NCBI GenBank assembly: GCA_947561395.2
Contig: OX387187.1
Span: 1,680,976 to 1,744,975 of the forward strand
Source: Buxus sempervirens
Lineage: Eukaryota > Streptophyta > Magnoliopsida > Buxales > Buxaceae
Length of the DNA stretch: 64,000 bases
Direction: 5' to 3'
Of the stretch, positions 9,851 through 21,440 are shown one piece after another. The position numbers were made by a program, and so were the translations under genes. How positions within the stretch are numbered: the stretch's first letter is position 1; the number at the start of each line of letters is the position of its first letter. The notes under the pieces were generated by a model. That model was not told where the DNA came from. It did no database searches and worked only from the letters and a program-made list of their open reading frames with translations.

Positions 9851-11399
9851 TAGGGTAGACCCCCATGTGCTCTAATCTATGAGATGTGGCTGCTTTGAAT
9901 ATCCTGATCATGTTTAATGCTTTTTATGATGAATCTGAATGAATAACATGAATCCATGATGTTTATAGCATGAGATCCCCACTATTTTCCAAAATTTGGA
10001 TTTTTGCCACTTTTGCACCTACAGCACTGTTTTCGTGATTTTTATGGTTTTAGGCTAAGATCCTGGATTTATCATGATCAATATGGTAGATCTGGATCCA
10101 AAAGCCTGAAAATAAATTCTAGGGTTTCATGATGAGGTTTTTAAATCGTTTTTCATTATTGAGAGAAGACCCTACGGTCTAAGTTCTCCCCTTTTGATGT
10201 TCTTCATCAACGTGGGTATTTTTTGATTTAACGTGAAATTTGGGCTCTACCTATGTCCTGGTCTATTCAAGTTCAATTTTGAAATATTTTATAAAAATCA
10301 TATTTTCTAGATTTCTAGAATTTAGCTTGAAGTCAGATTTTTGGATTTTTCACTTTAAATTGATTTTATTTGATTTTATCTCAATTTTATTTTGATCATG
10401 AAACCCTAGGAATGGTATGATCATATTTGAAAGTTCTGAATCAATCAGACTATTCATATGAAAAAACCATATATTTTTTTTTCTTTTTTGTGATTTTTCC
10501 TGATTTTTATAGCAAGCATTTTCCTTTATTTTAACATGAACAATGCCTGGCAACCACCTTGTGTGGATGAATAGGGGTGCCTAACACCTTCCCCTATTCA
10601 TAACTTAATCCCCTTACCCATCTCTGGTTGTTTTTTTAGGAGGGTTATTTTTACCCTAAAATTTCCTTTTGTGCTTATTTAATATTTTGGTGTCCATTCA
10701 CACCTAAATTGAATGGTGGCGACTCTTTGTTTAATTCAATCCCGTGTGATGATAGAGGAAGTCATTGGATTTTGATTTTTTCCCATGTCTCACAAGACCC
10801 CGAATTTTTCCTAATTAATAAAATAAATTAATAAATAATATTCTTGTGGATTATATTTGATGGGAATAATTTATTATTGTAGGAGATCAGGAGTTTGGCG
10901 TAGATCTGACCGTCTGATCGTAAGATGGTGAGGTATGATCAATATTTTAGTTTTGGTGTATTTTGATTGGGTGGTGTGCATCGAGTATTATGTAAGTGAG
11001 TTGCATGGGATAGAAGGTATATAAATAAGTGGAATTAACCTAGTAGAATACGGAGAGTATTCTAATCGTATTGTCTTCGAACTCAGCAGCCGCAAGAGAG
11101 AAAACGCATGACCGAGAGCGATCGAAGAAGAGAAGAAGAAGAAGAGAGGAAGACCAGGGTTCTTCTCACTCTGAGACTTGTTTTGCAATCATATAGAGGT
11201 GTGAGTGTTGCTGTTCAGAAGAGGAGAAGAGGAATGCATGTTCAAGAGGTAGGTAGCACCGATTTTACGTTGGTTTTGTGTTATTGAGATTAATAGATTC
11301 GTGTTGCATGTTTTTGGGTTGTATATACATGTATTTAGTATAGTAGAGATGTTATTTGTATGTTATTATTGATCAGAATATGAAAAATCAAGTTTTAAA

Positions 11400-11585
11400 A
11401 CACTGTATGGCCGTTTTCGAGAGACCGCCGACTTCTCTGTGCTCGGTGATCCTCAGCGCTCCTCAGCGTTCATTAAAAATCTCTAGACCACCAATGACAG
11501 CTTACTGACAAACAGTCGGCGATCGATTTTGAACTACCGCCTACCCTAGACCGCCCAGGCGATCCTGAGCGCTCTACACAAAAAA
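11400..11585 (+). repeat. CpG-rich GCGCT/CGATC block in LTR B
   Basis: A short GC-rich island in otherwise AT-rich LTR, made of repeated GGTGATCC, CAGCGCTC, CGGCGATCG and GAGCGCTC-like words. It lies about 390 bases after the TATA-like box and just after the leader splice-donor site. Equivalent blocks occur at 17899-18065, 33345-33500 and 40370-40525 in the other B LTRs. Confidence 0.65.
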
Positions 11586-14104
11586 ACCCAAATTTCAATA
11601 ATTTAATTCCTAGTTCAATTCCAAACTATTTTTAGCCAATTTTAATCTTTAAGTAAGATATTTTAAGACCAAATTAACTTACCAAATACCTGGTTTGCAA
11701 AGAAATAAAAATAGGAAGATATTTAGGGTATTAGTAGCTGAGTTTTGTAGTTAATTAGTGAAATAGTGTTTTCATGGTAAAAAGACCTATAAATTGAGAT
11801 ATTCAACTAAGTGACATCTTAAATTATAACATCAACCAAATTATTACATAAAGGATTTTCCAGATCAGATTTTGAATCCAATTAACCCGGTATTGAGAGA
11901 AATTATAGATTTAACCTTTATATGCCGCTAGGCACTATTACTTACAGAAATATTAGTCCTTAGGGATTTTTGGTGTCTAGTGGGCATAGCTAGTTATGGA
12001 TCCATAGTTTTGGCTAGATATCTAAGGGATATTTCATTTGGGTTGAGTTACTCTTTTATGCGAATGTACTTCCTTTGCAAGTTGGTTTGCTCTGGAGGGT
12101 CCTATGTCTGGAGGGACACCTCGGTGCTCCGCTGGTGATTCCTTGTACATGTGGATAAGTGACCATCTCCATGTATTGATTTCGGTGCTGCATGTTGGTG
12201 GTTCATGCCAACTCGGTTGAGTCATGTGCAATAAGTCGATGACTACGGCTCTTATCTAAGGTGATGTTCACGGGTTTGAGTATCATTAGTAGCGTCGCCC
12301 TTAAGCCGCACGGTGGTATAGCATATGGTTGAGAGTCATCTCAAAAGTGTATCTTTCTTTGTGAGTCCTACAATGATACTGAGATCACAAACACTTACTT
12401 TTGATATTGTTCACATGTTGGACGCATGTATTGGAGGCTATGGTTGGATGTGACTATTTAGTACATCCCGGTTTTATATTGGATCCTGTTGTTGATTTCT
12501 GAATCATGATCTTTGATATACATGATACTGTTCACTGTTACTTAAATTGGTTTATAAGCTGTTTTGTATTCCATAGTCGTTACTAATGTTTATACGAGCC
12601 TGATTACATGAGACTGCTTATTCGTGCATGAACATTTACTTTAATACTTATGAACTATTTATAGCATGCATGTGTTACCTACTGAGATATTCATATCTCA
12701 CCCTACTTTCTATGTCATTTTTCAGCTGATACGCGGAGGGGGATCCTAGTGGGGATTATCAGAGTGAGCTTGTTGATTCTTCACCAAAGGATTATTATTA
12801 TCTTGACTTGATCTAAGGTTGAGGAGAGATGACTTTTGAGACTTTGACAGTTTGATTTTATTATTTATTTGGTTTTGATGTACTAGAAAGAGTGAGAGCT
12901 TTAGTTACCCCTTTGATTATTACCAGACTTGATTACTTGGATTAGATGGTTTATCTATTTCTTTTATGAGGATGATTGACTACACTTCCACACATTTGAT
13001 GATTTTGCACTCTGATTATTAATATTAAATGGATTATTTTAATTCTTCAGTCTGGTTAATTATTGATGAATATTTGATATGGGCCAGTAGCATCTCGAAT
13101 TCGGTTGTTGAGCTAGATTCGGGTTGTTACAGTAGCGAACCGGATTCGGGTCAGGTGCCGGTTTGCATTGACCCGGGTTTGGGGCATTACAGAACACGTA
13201 CGCGAACTAAGTATTACAACTAGCAAAGATCAATCTATTCCACTACCTAGCTCTTAACTTGATGAATGTGGATCCACACTGAGCTATGCCATCTAGACTC
13301 AAAACCAACAATCAAAATAACCAAACCAATTCCAACAGTGCCAACAAAAACATCATTACCCTTCAAGACACATGGAGAACACAAGTCCTCAATCCAAGGT
13401 ACATGGAGAGGTTTCCAAACTCATCCTGAGATACACAGGGCCTCTCTGAATACACGGAGGTAAAATAACCATCATCTCATCAGAAACAGTAAAACTATCC
13501 TCCAAGAAGATGGAGAATTCGAAATAATTAGATTTATCCCAAAACAATTTGTTTTTAAGTCCTTTTTCCAAAATATTGCATAAAGTATCCGTTTTAGTCA
13601 AAAGTTTGTAAAACTGTCAAGTCTCAGTTGAACCGACAATTCAAAGTTAGAAATTGAACCTTAACTCCATTATTGAATTTAATCTGGTATTATATGATTT
13701 ATGCCCAAAACAGTAGCTCATACATATGGTTTATACTCCAACCATCTTTATCTACTTAAGTCCTCAATGCCTACCTTTAACTCTTCTAGTTATTTTTAAA
13801 CTCCTTATTTATGCACTTACTTCAGCAACCCATGATTCACTCAAATTCTATTTGGTTATTTCTAAGTAACCCTTTAAGTATTTCCAAAGTTTATTTTTGC
13901 AAGGTAAAAATGTATGTGCTGGAGAAGTTTACAGCACCTAGGAATTACTCAAAACACCTCTCTAAATAGGTTCCAAATTTCAATCCTTAATACCTTAATA
14001 TACCCCCAGTTTCCAGCACCTATATTTCACTCAAAATACTTCAAATATCCCTATTTAAGTTCCCTACGAGAGGATTCCTTAATTTCAATTAATAACAACC
14101 ACAA

Positions 14105-14910
14105 AGTCTAAAATAAGAGGTCTGGCGCCACTCAGCTGCACTCTGCAGCACCTAGCGCATACCCAATATGAAGGGCTGCTGATCCAATTCCCAAATGAAC
14201 TGAACTAAAGTTACCCTTCCAAACCAACAACCTGGTGAAAACAATCATTCAAGTAATATGTTTAACCTGACTTGGATTTAGTTTAGCACTCCCACCATTA
14301 CACAAACTTAGCTGCCCATGTTAGTACTCAAACAAATTTTCAGCAACCCTGATCTTAAATCCCATTTCAGCAATTCTTATTTATTCATGGCATTTCAACT
14401 TTCATTTACTTTAGCTCACGAGTTAATTCCTGAGATAGCCCCAAAGGTAAGATTAATCCAGAACTTTAAGAAGTTAAATGAAGTGGGCGCCAACCCTTAA
14501 GAAGGTAGGCACCACTACTTTTTCCCCAATACTTCATCAGGTTACATAACAACTCTTTTTACAGGACTACCAGCACTCAATAGAATCATCTAATTAATAT
14601 TTATGAGTTAAATATATACAATACTTGATGAACTAAAACATCCGCTCATAACTGAAGTAAAGCACCTGGCGTTGACCTCTGAAGAGGTGGGCAGCACCCA
14701 GCGCCTACTTCATTTCTCCATGAACACAACCTATTAACCAATAGTTCTTTGTATTATATTACAAGCTCTTAATTTAACTAACTAAACTACTATTATTGAA
14801 TTTTACTCATATAAGATCACTATTACTAAACAGCCGCATATGGTTGTAAGAATAGAGCTGGCGCTAACCTCTGATGAGGTTGGCGCCAACCATTTATGCT
14901 TAGCGCCAGG
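14105..14910 (+). repeat. Scattered GGCGC hairpins in the D-like LTR
   Basis: Four spaced segments (about 14122, 14485, 14665 and 14860) carry GGCGCC or AGCGCC words together with stems such as ACCTCtgaaGAGGT and AACCTCtgatGAGGTT. They are the only GC-rich parts of a 2.9 kb AT-rich stretch (13197-16071) that otherwise has no recognisable gene. Confidence 0.5.
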
Positions 14911-17046
14911 CCATTTTCTCCAGCACAGTTATGGCTAATGCAACCATCAGTAACTGTCTTGAAGCTGAGCATTCGAACTACTTTTAATACAATCTTAACC
15001 CTTCCAAGGACCTATTTAACCTATTTCGAATTACATTAAACTACAACACACTCCTACCTAAAATTAGCCGCTCATGCTTCTTTTCCTCGACTAAAATTTC
15101 CTTCAGCAACTTCAATTCAATCCTAACATGCATTGAACATAATTTTCTTCATTATCTCAGATTCAACAATTCATCAACATGTAATTAACCAGCAATTGTC
15201 CTTTAGAATTTAATTGAATCACTGGAAATCTCAAATCAAATCTAGGCGTCAAATCCAGTAAAACAGAGGTTCGTTGATCTCAAGTTAAAGACTAAAACAA
15301 CTCTCCGATTAAATCATCTAAACCGTATTAGGTTGTGCTACTTATTGATTGAAGCAATTCTCTGATGAAAACCTCCTCAATTCCTCAAACGTTCCTTTGA
15401 ACTTCTACCTCCAGCAATGAACGTACAACCAGAGATCTAGAGAATAACAAATTCAAATCAGCTCTCTCTCCAGATCTACAATTCATTTGGATAAAAGCAA
15501 CCTCAACAACACCTAATCAAACATTTCTCACCTAGACTCCAGATTAGAGCTGCTCAGATTTCAGCACCTAGCCGAATTTAGGTTCTGCCGAGATTGGCCT
15601 CCTCAACTCTCTCTCTCGAACATAACTCAAGCAACACCAGTACCTTCAGATCACTCCAGAAACACAAATCTGCTCCACCAAACCCTAGCTCCTTCTGCTC
15701 CTCTCTGAAACTCCAAGCTCAATTCGATCAATTTCCAAACAAACCAGCGGCTAATTTTCTTCAGTTTAAATAGTTGCCACTCAACAGCAACTCAAATCAC
15801 GATCCCCTGCTATGCCATCCTACCAAAATCCCTACACCATCAACTTGTTTGGTTTATTAAACCCTGAATGCCGCATCATCAACCAAATTAAATTCCCCAC
15901 ATAAAATTAAATAATATTTCCTCACCTCTATAAATGAAATTTCACGATCTGGTTCACTCGGAGCTTAATTTAATCCCCTTTTATCTCCTTTTCTGCAAAA
16001 ATTCACCAATTAACTTTGATTTAATCATTTAGTTAATAATTTTTATTTTAATAAAAATTAGGGATTTTACACATTGGATAACCCCTTTTTGTTGGATTAG
16101 GTTATTTGATTTGAGATTGATTAAATGTACAAGATTTGGTGGGTTAAGATTTTTAAGGCCCCTTTAGGCTTAGGAGTTGGCCCAAAGAATTAATCAAATT
16201 GCCCTTGAGGCCCATTATTGAAACGGGCCCTGGTTTGGGCAAGTCGGGATGTGGGCCCCGTTGGAAGGCCCACAAAGCCTTATTGGGCCCAAGCGGGCCC
16301 AAGTTTCAAAATGAGGGTTTGGGTTGACCTAGGGACCCTAATGGTTCGATTGAACTTAATTAGAGATGGATCAGATGGGCATAGGCCCATGAAAACAAAA
16401 ATGGGGGCTTCTAGGCTCTGTCCTCAGATAGAGTGTAGACAAGCCCTGTTCACAGATAGATTGCGGTCAGGCCCTGCCCGCACATACTATGCGAGTAAGG
16501 CCAAACCGTTCCGTGTCTGCGATTCCGACTCGAAAAGCCCAAAACTCCAATTTGGCTGGGGGATCTGAAAGTCACTTTCCTCGAAGGGCTTCCCCATGTT
16601 TGTGGATCTCACGGCAGACCCACAGTGGCTTTGGAAACTTCAAAAGCGGCCCGAGAGGCCTTGATCACAAATCTCATTCGACCATTCATTCACATGCTCA
16701 TTCAAGTCACATACGAACCAGCATATGGAGCAAATATCGATAACAAATGTGCATGAAAATGGTGATGTAAAGCAAGTGAAAATAATGGGTGGCTAAAGAG
16801 GCTTTAAGGAGGTGGAATCATGCCTTTCAAGTTGATCATGTACACAAATAAAGGATGAAAACATGTGATGAGGAATAATATCTACTGCTACTCATGAGAG
16901 ATGAAAACATGTGTCAAAATGAGTCCCAATCATGCCTTTAAAGTGCTGCTTGTATGTGGATACGACGCTCATCTCATACTTGTGAAGTGTGCTAAAACAG
17001 AGTGTAAAGAAGTGTGAGTGTGGGTGTGTGGGATGTTCCTACTACT

Positions 17047-17151
17047 CATGCAAATGTCATGGAAATAACTTAGGAACATCTCATGCAAATGTCATGGAAA
17101 TAACTTAGGAACATCTCATGCAAATTTCATGGAAATAACTTAGGAACTCAA
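17047..17151 (+). repeat. 35-bp tandem repeat, three copies, in inverted LTR T
   Basis: Units begin CATGCAAATGTCATGG at 17047, 17082 and 17117 with almost no difference. The forward LTR has one copy at the equivalent place (6230-6260), so this is a recent local triplication. Confidence 0.85.
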
Positions 17152-17291
17152 GAAATAAGCAAATGTACCAAAGGGAATCAATCACACTCCATGGGTGAAA
17201 GGAAAGAGAGGGGGGTTTTTCAAGGGTACAATGGATATGGTGAAGAGGACAAACCCCTCTTTAAAATATTAACAAACAAAGGCAAAGATAA

Positions 17292-19903
17292 TGTAAGACC
17301 CCAACTTTTCCCAAATATTAAAATAAAATAATAATTAATATTCTTGAGGATTATTATGGATGGAAATAATTTATTATTGTAGAGAATATCGTTATTAGTG
17401 GAGATCAGGAGTTTGGTGAAGACCGGAGCATCTGATCGCGAGTTATCACAGTAAGATTAATATTTTAAAGTTAATGTATTTTGATTGGGCGATGTGCGTT
17501 GAATTTGTTGTGCGTGAGTTGCGTGGGATAGAAGGTATATAATAAGTTGAAATAACCTAATAGAATACAAAGAGTATTCTAATTGTATTCGTATCATTCA
17601 GCCACAAGAGAGAACTGCTGAGAGCAACTGAAGAAGAAGGAGGAGAAAGGAAGGACATTGGTCTTGTGTTCTTCACCATTTGGAGAGTGTCTTAGAAGAG
17701 AAGAAGAGGGAACAACTGTAATAGGTAGGTGACACCGTTTTATCGTCTGTGTTTGTATTTACGTGTGTTTAATCTCCAAAACATGTTTTTGTGATGTACA
17801 TATATGTTTAAAGCATGATATAATCGTTATATGTATTGTTGGAATGCTTAGAATAGGAAAAATCGCATTTACAAACATTTTCTGATCGTTTTTGAGTGAC
17901 CACCGACTTTACTGTACTTGGCGATCCTCGGCGCTCTTAGGCGCTAGTACAAAATTCGAGACCGCCTGAGACCGCTTGACGACTTATCGTCGACGACCGA
18001 AATGGAACGACTGCCTACCCTAGACCACCGGAGCGATCCTAGGCGATCCTGGGCGCTCTGTGCAGAAAATGCAGAATTTCATATTTTCAAACCCTGATTC
18101 AATTCCAAACTATTTTTAGTCAATTTTAATCATTAATTAAGAAGTTTTAAAACCAAAATAAATTATCAAATACCCTGTTTTGGCAGAAAAATAAATAGGA
18201 AATTATTTTAGGTAATTAGTTGCCTAAACTTGATCTTAAATAAGAAATTCTAAGTAATGCAGATAAACCTCTATAAATTTGAGTAATTAATTAAGAGACA
18301 TTGAATTATATATCAGTAACCAGATTTCTACAAATACGGACTTTATATCCGAAACTCAACCCAATCGAACTACCTTAAAGACATTGGAGAAAGAACCCTA
18401 TTTACCTTTAGGCCTCATTAGTTAATTGAATTGGCCTACTCTAAGTTTCTCTACAAAAATAACACACACTTTATTATATTATGTCCCTACCCCTAAATTT
18501 TACCTGAACTACTTTATAAATAGCAAGAACCATATTATCCCTAAACGTAAGTAAATAGTAATTATCTTATTACCCCTAAACTTTACCTCTAAATTACTTT
18601 ATAACTTTACATAACCTCGAAAATGCTTCAAATGACCCCGCCACTACCTATAATCACTCGAGTCATCTAATACTTTGATTATCCCATAATTAGACCCAGT
18701 TATTGTGACTACAGACTAATGAACTAATTGTTGAATAAGGTTTGAATTATAAACTGATTGGGTTCAGGTTGTTATGAATACTCAAAATATAATTTGGATT
18801 GTGGATTGGATGCCATGAAGGCTATAAGAGATTTGTACCATCTGCGGATGAGATTTGATACCTCCTGCGGGAGAGATAAGACCTCCCATTGGGGGAGATG
18901 TAATCCGATATGGATTGCATCCTACATGGGAGATATGTGACCACCTGTGGGTGAGATGAAACCTCTTGTTGGGGGAGATGTAATCCGGTTTGGATTGCAT
19001 CCCACAGGGGAGATATGTGACCACCTGCGGGTGAGATGAGACCTCTTGTGGGGGAGATGTAATCACGATGTGATTGCATCCCACAAGGGAGATATATGTG
19101 ATTACCACCTGCGGGTGAGATGTGACCACCTACGGTGAGATGTGATGACTCCTGCGGGAGAGACCTCATGTAGGGTGGATGTGATTACTACGTGATTGCA
19201 TCCTACATGGGAGAATGTTGATATCAGATTGTGAGATTCCTTATTAATTATGAATGACATGATTTACATTTAAATAAGAAGAGTTTAATTAAACGGTTTA
19301 ACTGTGACTGGATTTGAATGACTCTAAATTAGAATATTTCAAGCACTGAATAAATGTTGGTTTCGTATGGTGATTACTCGTTCTTATTATCGACCGCGAC
19401 TACCCGATTGTTTTATCGTGCATGAATGATTACTTTTTATATATAAACTGTTTCTAGCATGCATGTGTTGCCTACTGAGATATTCATATCTCACCCTACT
19501 TCGTTATCTATTTTTCAGTTGTTTCACGTGAGAGCGTCTTTGGGGTTGACACGAGAGGGAGTTGCAGAATACTGAGCTGAGGATTTTTCTTATTTCGTTT
19601 AGATCTTTCTTTTAGAGGTTGATATAGATGTACCTTGATGGATATCTTATGATTTAATTGAAAATGAGAGAATGTGTGTTAGAAAACCCATTTACCAGAT
19701 TTATGAATTTATATTGATAAGTTAGTTTGATGGTTATATTTAACCACGCATATTGTTGAAATTAATGTTTTAATTCTCCGCACTCTAATAATAAATGGAA
19801 TTAGTTGAATTTAAATGTCTAGTAATTAGTAGCTTTGGGCCAGTATCACTTCGGATTCGGGTTTGGTGCTTGTTTTGCATAGACCCGGGTTTGGGGCATT
19901 ACA
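17292..19903 (+). mobile_element. Solo LTR family B, TSD GATAA
   Basis: It starts TGTAAGACCCC and ends GGGGCATTACA, flanked by GATAA (17287-17291 and 19904-19908), and the T LTR reads on across the site. It is 2612 bp. It carries a TATATAAT-type promoter near 17535, a splice-donor-like AATAGGTAGGTGAC near 17723, a CpG-rich block at 17899-18065 and an 80-bp minisatellite at 18869-19215 absent from the other B copies. The ACTGAGATATTCATATCTCA palindrome typical of this LTR group is near 19474. Confidence 0.92.
18869..19215 (+). repeat. 80-bp minisatellite made of small hairpins
   Basis: Units repeat with period 80 (ACCTC at 18881, 18961, 19041) and then degrade to about 19215. Each unit holds consecutive stems: CACC..GGGTG or CTCC..GGGAG, then AATCC...GGATT or AATCAC...GTGATT, then TCC....GGGA. 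Arms differ between units but stay complementary. Long open frames over this array on the minus strand only reflect the period. Confidence 0.8.
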
Positions 19904-20418
19904 GATAAAGCTTACTTAGATGACATCTCCTCTTACATCTACAAAAAGAGCTCATCTCCCAAACTTCGCATGGTGAGTCCCCCTTACCATGGGGACTCAC
20001 ATGGCATGAAAAAGAAAGAGAGATGATGAGAGAAAGATAATAAAAAGTAAGCTCAAAAACAATTTAAAAGAAATATGCTTATCAAGGGTTCATTTCAAGC
20101 TATTTTAAATACAATGTTATGAGAAGCTTTACCTTAACGTTACTTCCCTGTTTGAAGGAGTGGTGTTCCCCTAGAGCATACGAACAACAATTGAGAACTC
20201 TCCTTTTGCTCCAAAAATCAACTCCTCCTTGTCCTCTTGTAGGTAAGAAAGGAAGAAGAAGCAAAAAGGGAGTTTGGAGGGGCAAAACGGGAATTTAGGG
20301 TAGCTTAGGTGAGTGGGCAGAAGTTCAGGGAGGTTGCAGATTCGCCAGAGAGTCATGGGGACGACAGGGAGGAGGAAGGGAAGAAAGAAGTAGTCCTTAA
20401 CAAAGGGGGCTGGGGCCC

Positions 20419-20426
20419 CTTTTATA
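20419..20426 (-). promoter_or_regulatory. TATA box of inverted LTR T
   Basis: TATAAAAG on the minus strand, at the position homologous to 5562-5569 in the forward copy. Confidence 0.6.
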
Positions 20427-21257
20427 GACAAAACAGGCCAGATTCACACTTAAAGTGCAGACAAAATTTTCCTCGTGCGCAATCAAAAAAAAATCTGCCA
20501 GCTGTCGTTATGGATAAGGACAGATCCACATTGTACATGTCTGCACATACAATGCGGACGTGCACTTTTTTTTAAATGCGGATTTCAAATCTCTCTCCAT
20601 TTTGACGAATTTTTCTGATTTTATTTGATTTTTGATTTATTTTAAATGTAAAAATCAAGATATTTTTATAAAAATGATTATTTTATTCCCGATTTTTATT
20701 TGTTTCGTCCTCTTCTACCTTTTTGCCACATCAGCAGCTTTTCCTGAAACTTTGACTTGCCATAACTTTCTCATCTGATGTCTGATTTTAACAAACTCAA
20801 TGGCGTTGGAACCAGGTCAAGATTCTCTATCCATTGAGCTAAAGTTTGATAGCAAATTCAGCTTTTTAGCATAAATGCAAAACTGCGTCCCGGAATCTAG
20901 TTTTGCTCATATCTTCTTCTCCGAGACTCCGATTCCGGTAAACTCAGTTGCGTTGGACTTGGGTTGGGATCCTCTATCTTCCAGGATCAAAGTGGGTAGA
21001 TGAACTGGGTTTGAGCAGAAAGGCAATTTCTACTCCCCTTATGTTTGACCGGCTCATAACTTCTTCATCTGGACTCCGATTTGAGCAAACTCAATTGCGT
21101 TAGAATTGTGTTGGAATTTCCTATTCAATGGGAAGAAGTATAGTAGTCAATTTGTACCAGATCAAAAGATCAACCTTTTGACCCCTCAGGGTTTGACTTT
21201 TCAGTTATAGTTTTTATTTTCTGCATTTTTCAGAGGTGCAAAGATGATGTGCTGACA

Positions 21258-21273
21258 GCTGCCCCTCTTTGCC
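21258..21273 (-). other. Polypurine tract of element T
   Basis: On the minus strand GGCAAAGAGGGGCAGC runs directly into the LTR start TGTCAGC. This is the expected plus-strand primer site immediately before a 3' LTR and fixes the orientation of the internal region to the right. Confidence 0.88.
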
Positions 21274-21381
21274 GGAGTCACCTTGGGGATGAACGGCAAA
21301 GAACAAAATGAACCTCATTTTTGCGCCTTGCATTTCTGTCGACATAATTGACGAGCTAAGTCCTGTTAATGTTTTAAAATT

Positions 21382-21440
21382 TGGAAACTCGAAGAGTTGA
21401 TTTCCACTTGACTCTGGAAACATGAAGTGTTGATTTTCAG
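21382..21440 (-). repeat. Two hairpin units near the 3' end of element T
   Basis: Two adjacent units (21382-21406 and 21414-21440) carry GGAAA...GATTTCC-type arms around a GAAG centre. The inner arms differ as CTC/GAG and CAT/GTG (one wobble). They belong to the same repeat as the 17-unit leader array at 26571-27175. Confidence 0.75.

Larger units (their letters stand above)
8992..10794 (+). mobile_element. Solo LTR family C, TSD AGACC
   Basis: It starts TGTAGACACCCC and ends CATGTCTCACA, with AGACC on both sides (8987-8991 and 10795-10799), sitting 9 bases inside LTR B. It is 1803 bp. Other copies are at 45806-46522 (truncated) and 51209-52803 (inverted, a 3' LTR next to a polypurine tract). 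Palindromes lie at 9094-9200 and a TATA box at 9408. A TCCAGGTAAGTCCC splice-donor site near 9508 fits the spliced leaders of Tat-type elements. Confidence 0.93.
8983..13191 (+). mobile_element. Solo LTR family B, TSD GAAC(G/A), holding a solo C LTR
   Basis: It starts TGTAAGACC at 8983, resumes at 10800 after the nested C LTR, and ends GGGGCATTACA at 13191. The flanks are GAACG (8978-8982) and GAACA (13192-13196), a duplication with one later change. Net length is about 2400 bp, matching the B copies at 17292-19903, 31718-34006 and 38821-41179. It has a TATA-like TATATAAATA near 11018, a GAGGTAGGTAGC splice-donor-like site near 11247, and a CpG-rich block at 11400-11585. Confidence 0.88.
8173..16071 (-). 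mobile_element. Solo LTR related to family D, TSD CATTG, itself invaded
   Basis: The element starts TGTAACGCCC and ends GGGATTTTACA, flanked by CATTG (8168-8172 and 16072-16076). The T LTR reads on across the site, as comparison with 7191-7215 shows. Net length is about 3685 bp after removing the nested B LTR and one copy of its duplication. It shares ends with family D (43213 and 48979) and internal landmarks such as a GAGATACGAATATCC stretch followed by CACATGCATGCA near 8525-8560. No pol or gag is visible, so a long solo LTR is the simplest call; a small non-autonomous element is the alternative. Confidence 0.82.
7723..21257 (-). mobile_element. Inverted LTR of family T, split by two nested insertions
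   Basis: The minus strand starts TGTCAGCACATC at 21257 and ends ...AATGCACA at 7723. It is about 3 kb once the insertions at 8173-16071 and 17292-19903 (with their duplications) are removed. It is homologous over its length to the forward LTR 4717-7656. A polypurine tract precedes it (21258-21273) and a primer site follows it (7711-7720). It is therefore flanked like both a 3' and a 5' LTR, as in tandem LTR-internal-LTR arrays made by unequal recombination. TATA box at 20419-20426 on the minus strand. Confidence 0.85.

Noticed and set aside
8173-16071. Possible non-autonomous element with internal region instead of a solo LTR
   Set aside because: I found no primer site or PPT inside and no internal direct LTR pair; end and landmark similarity to family D LTRs favours a long solo LTR. 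Not fully excluded.
18782-19169. Two overlapping 115-codon frames on the minus strand
   Set aside because: They are translations of the 80-bp hairpin minisatellite; period and repetition explain the open frames.
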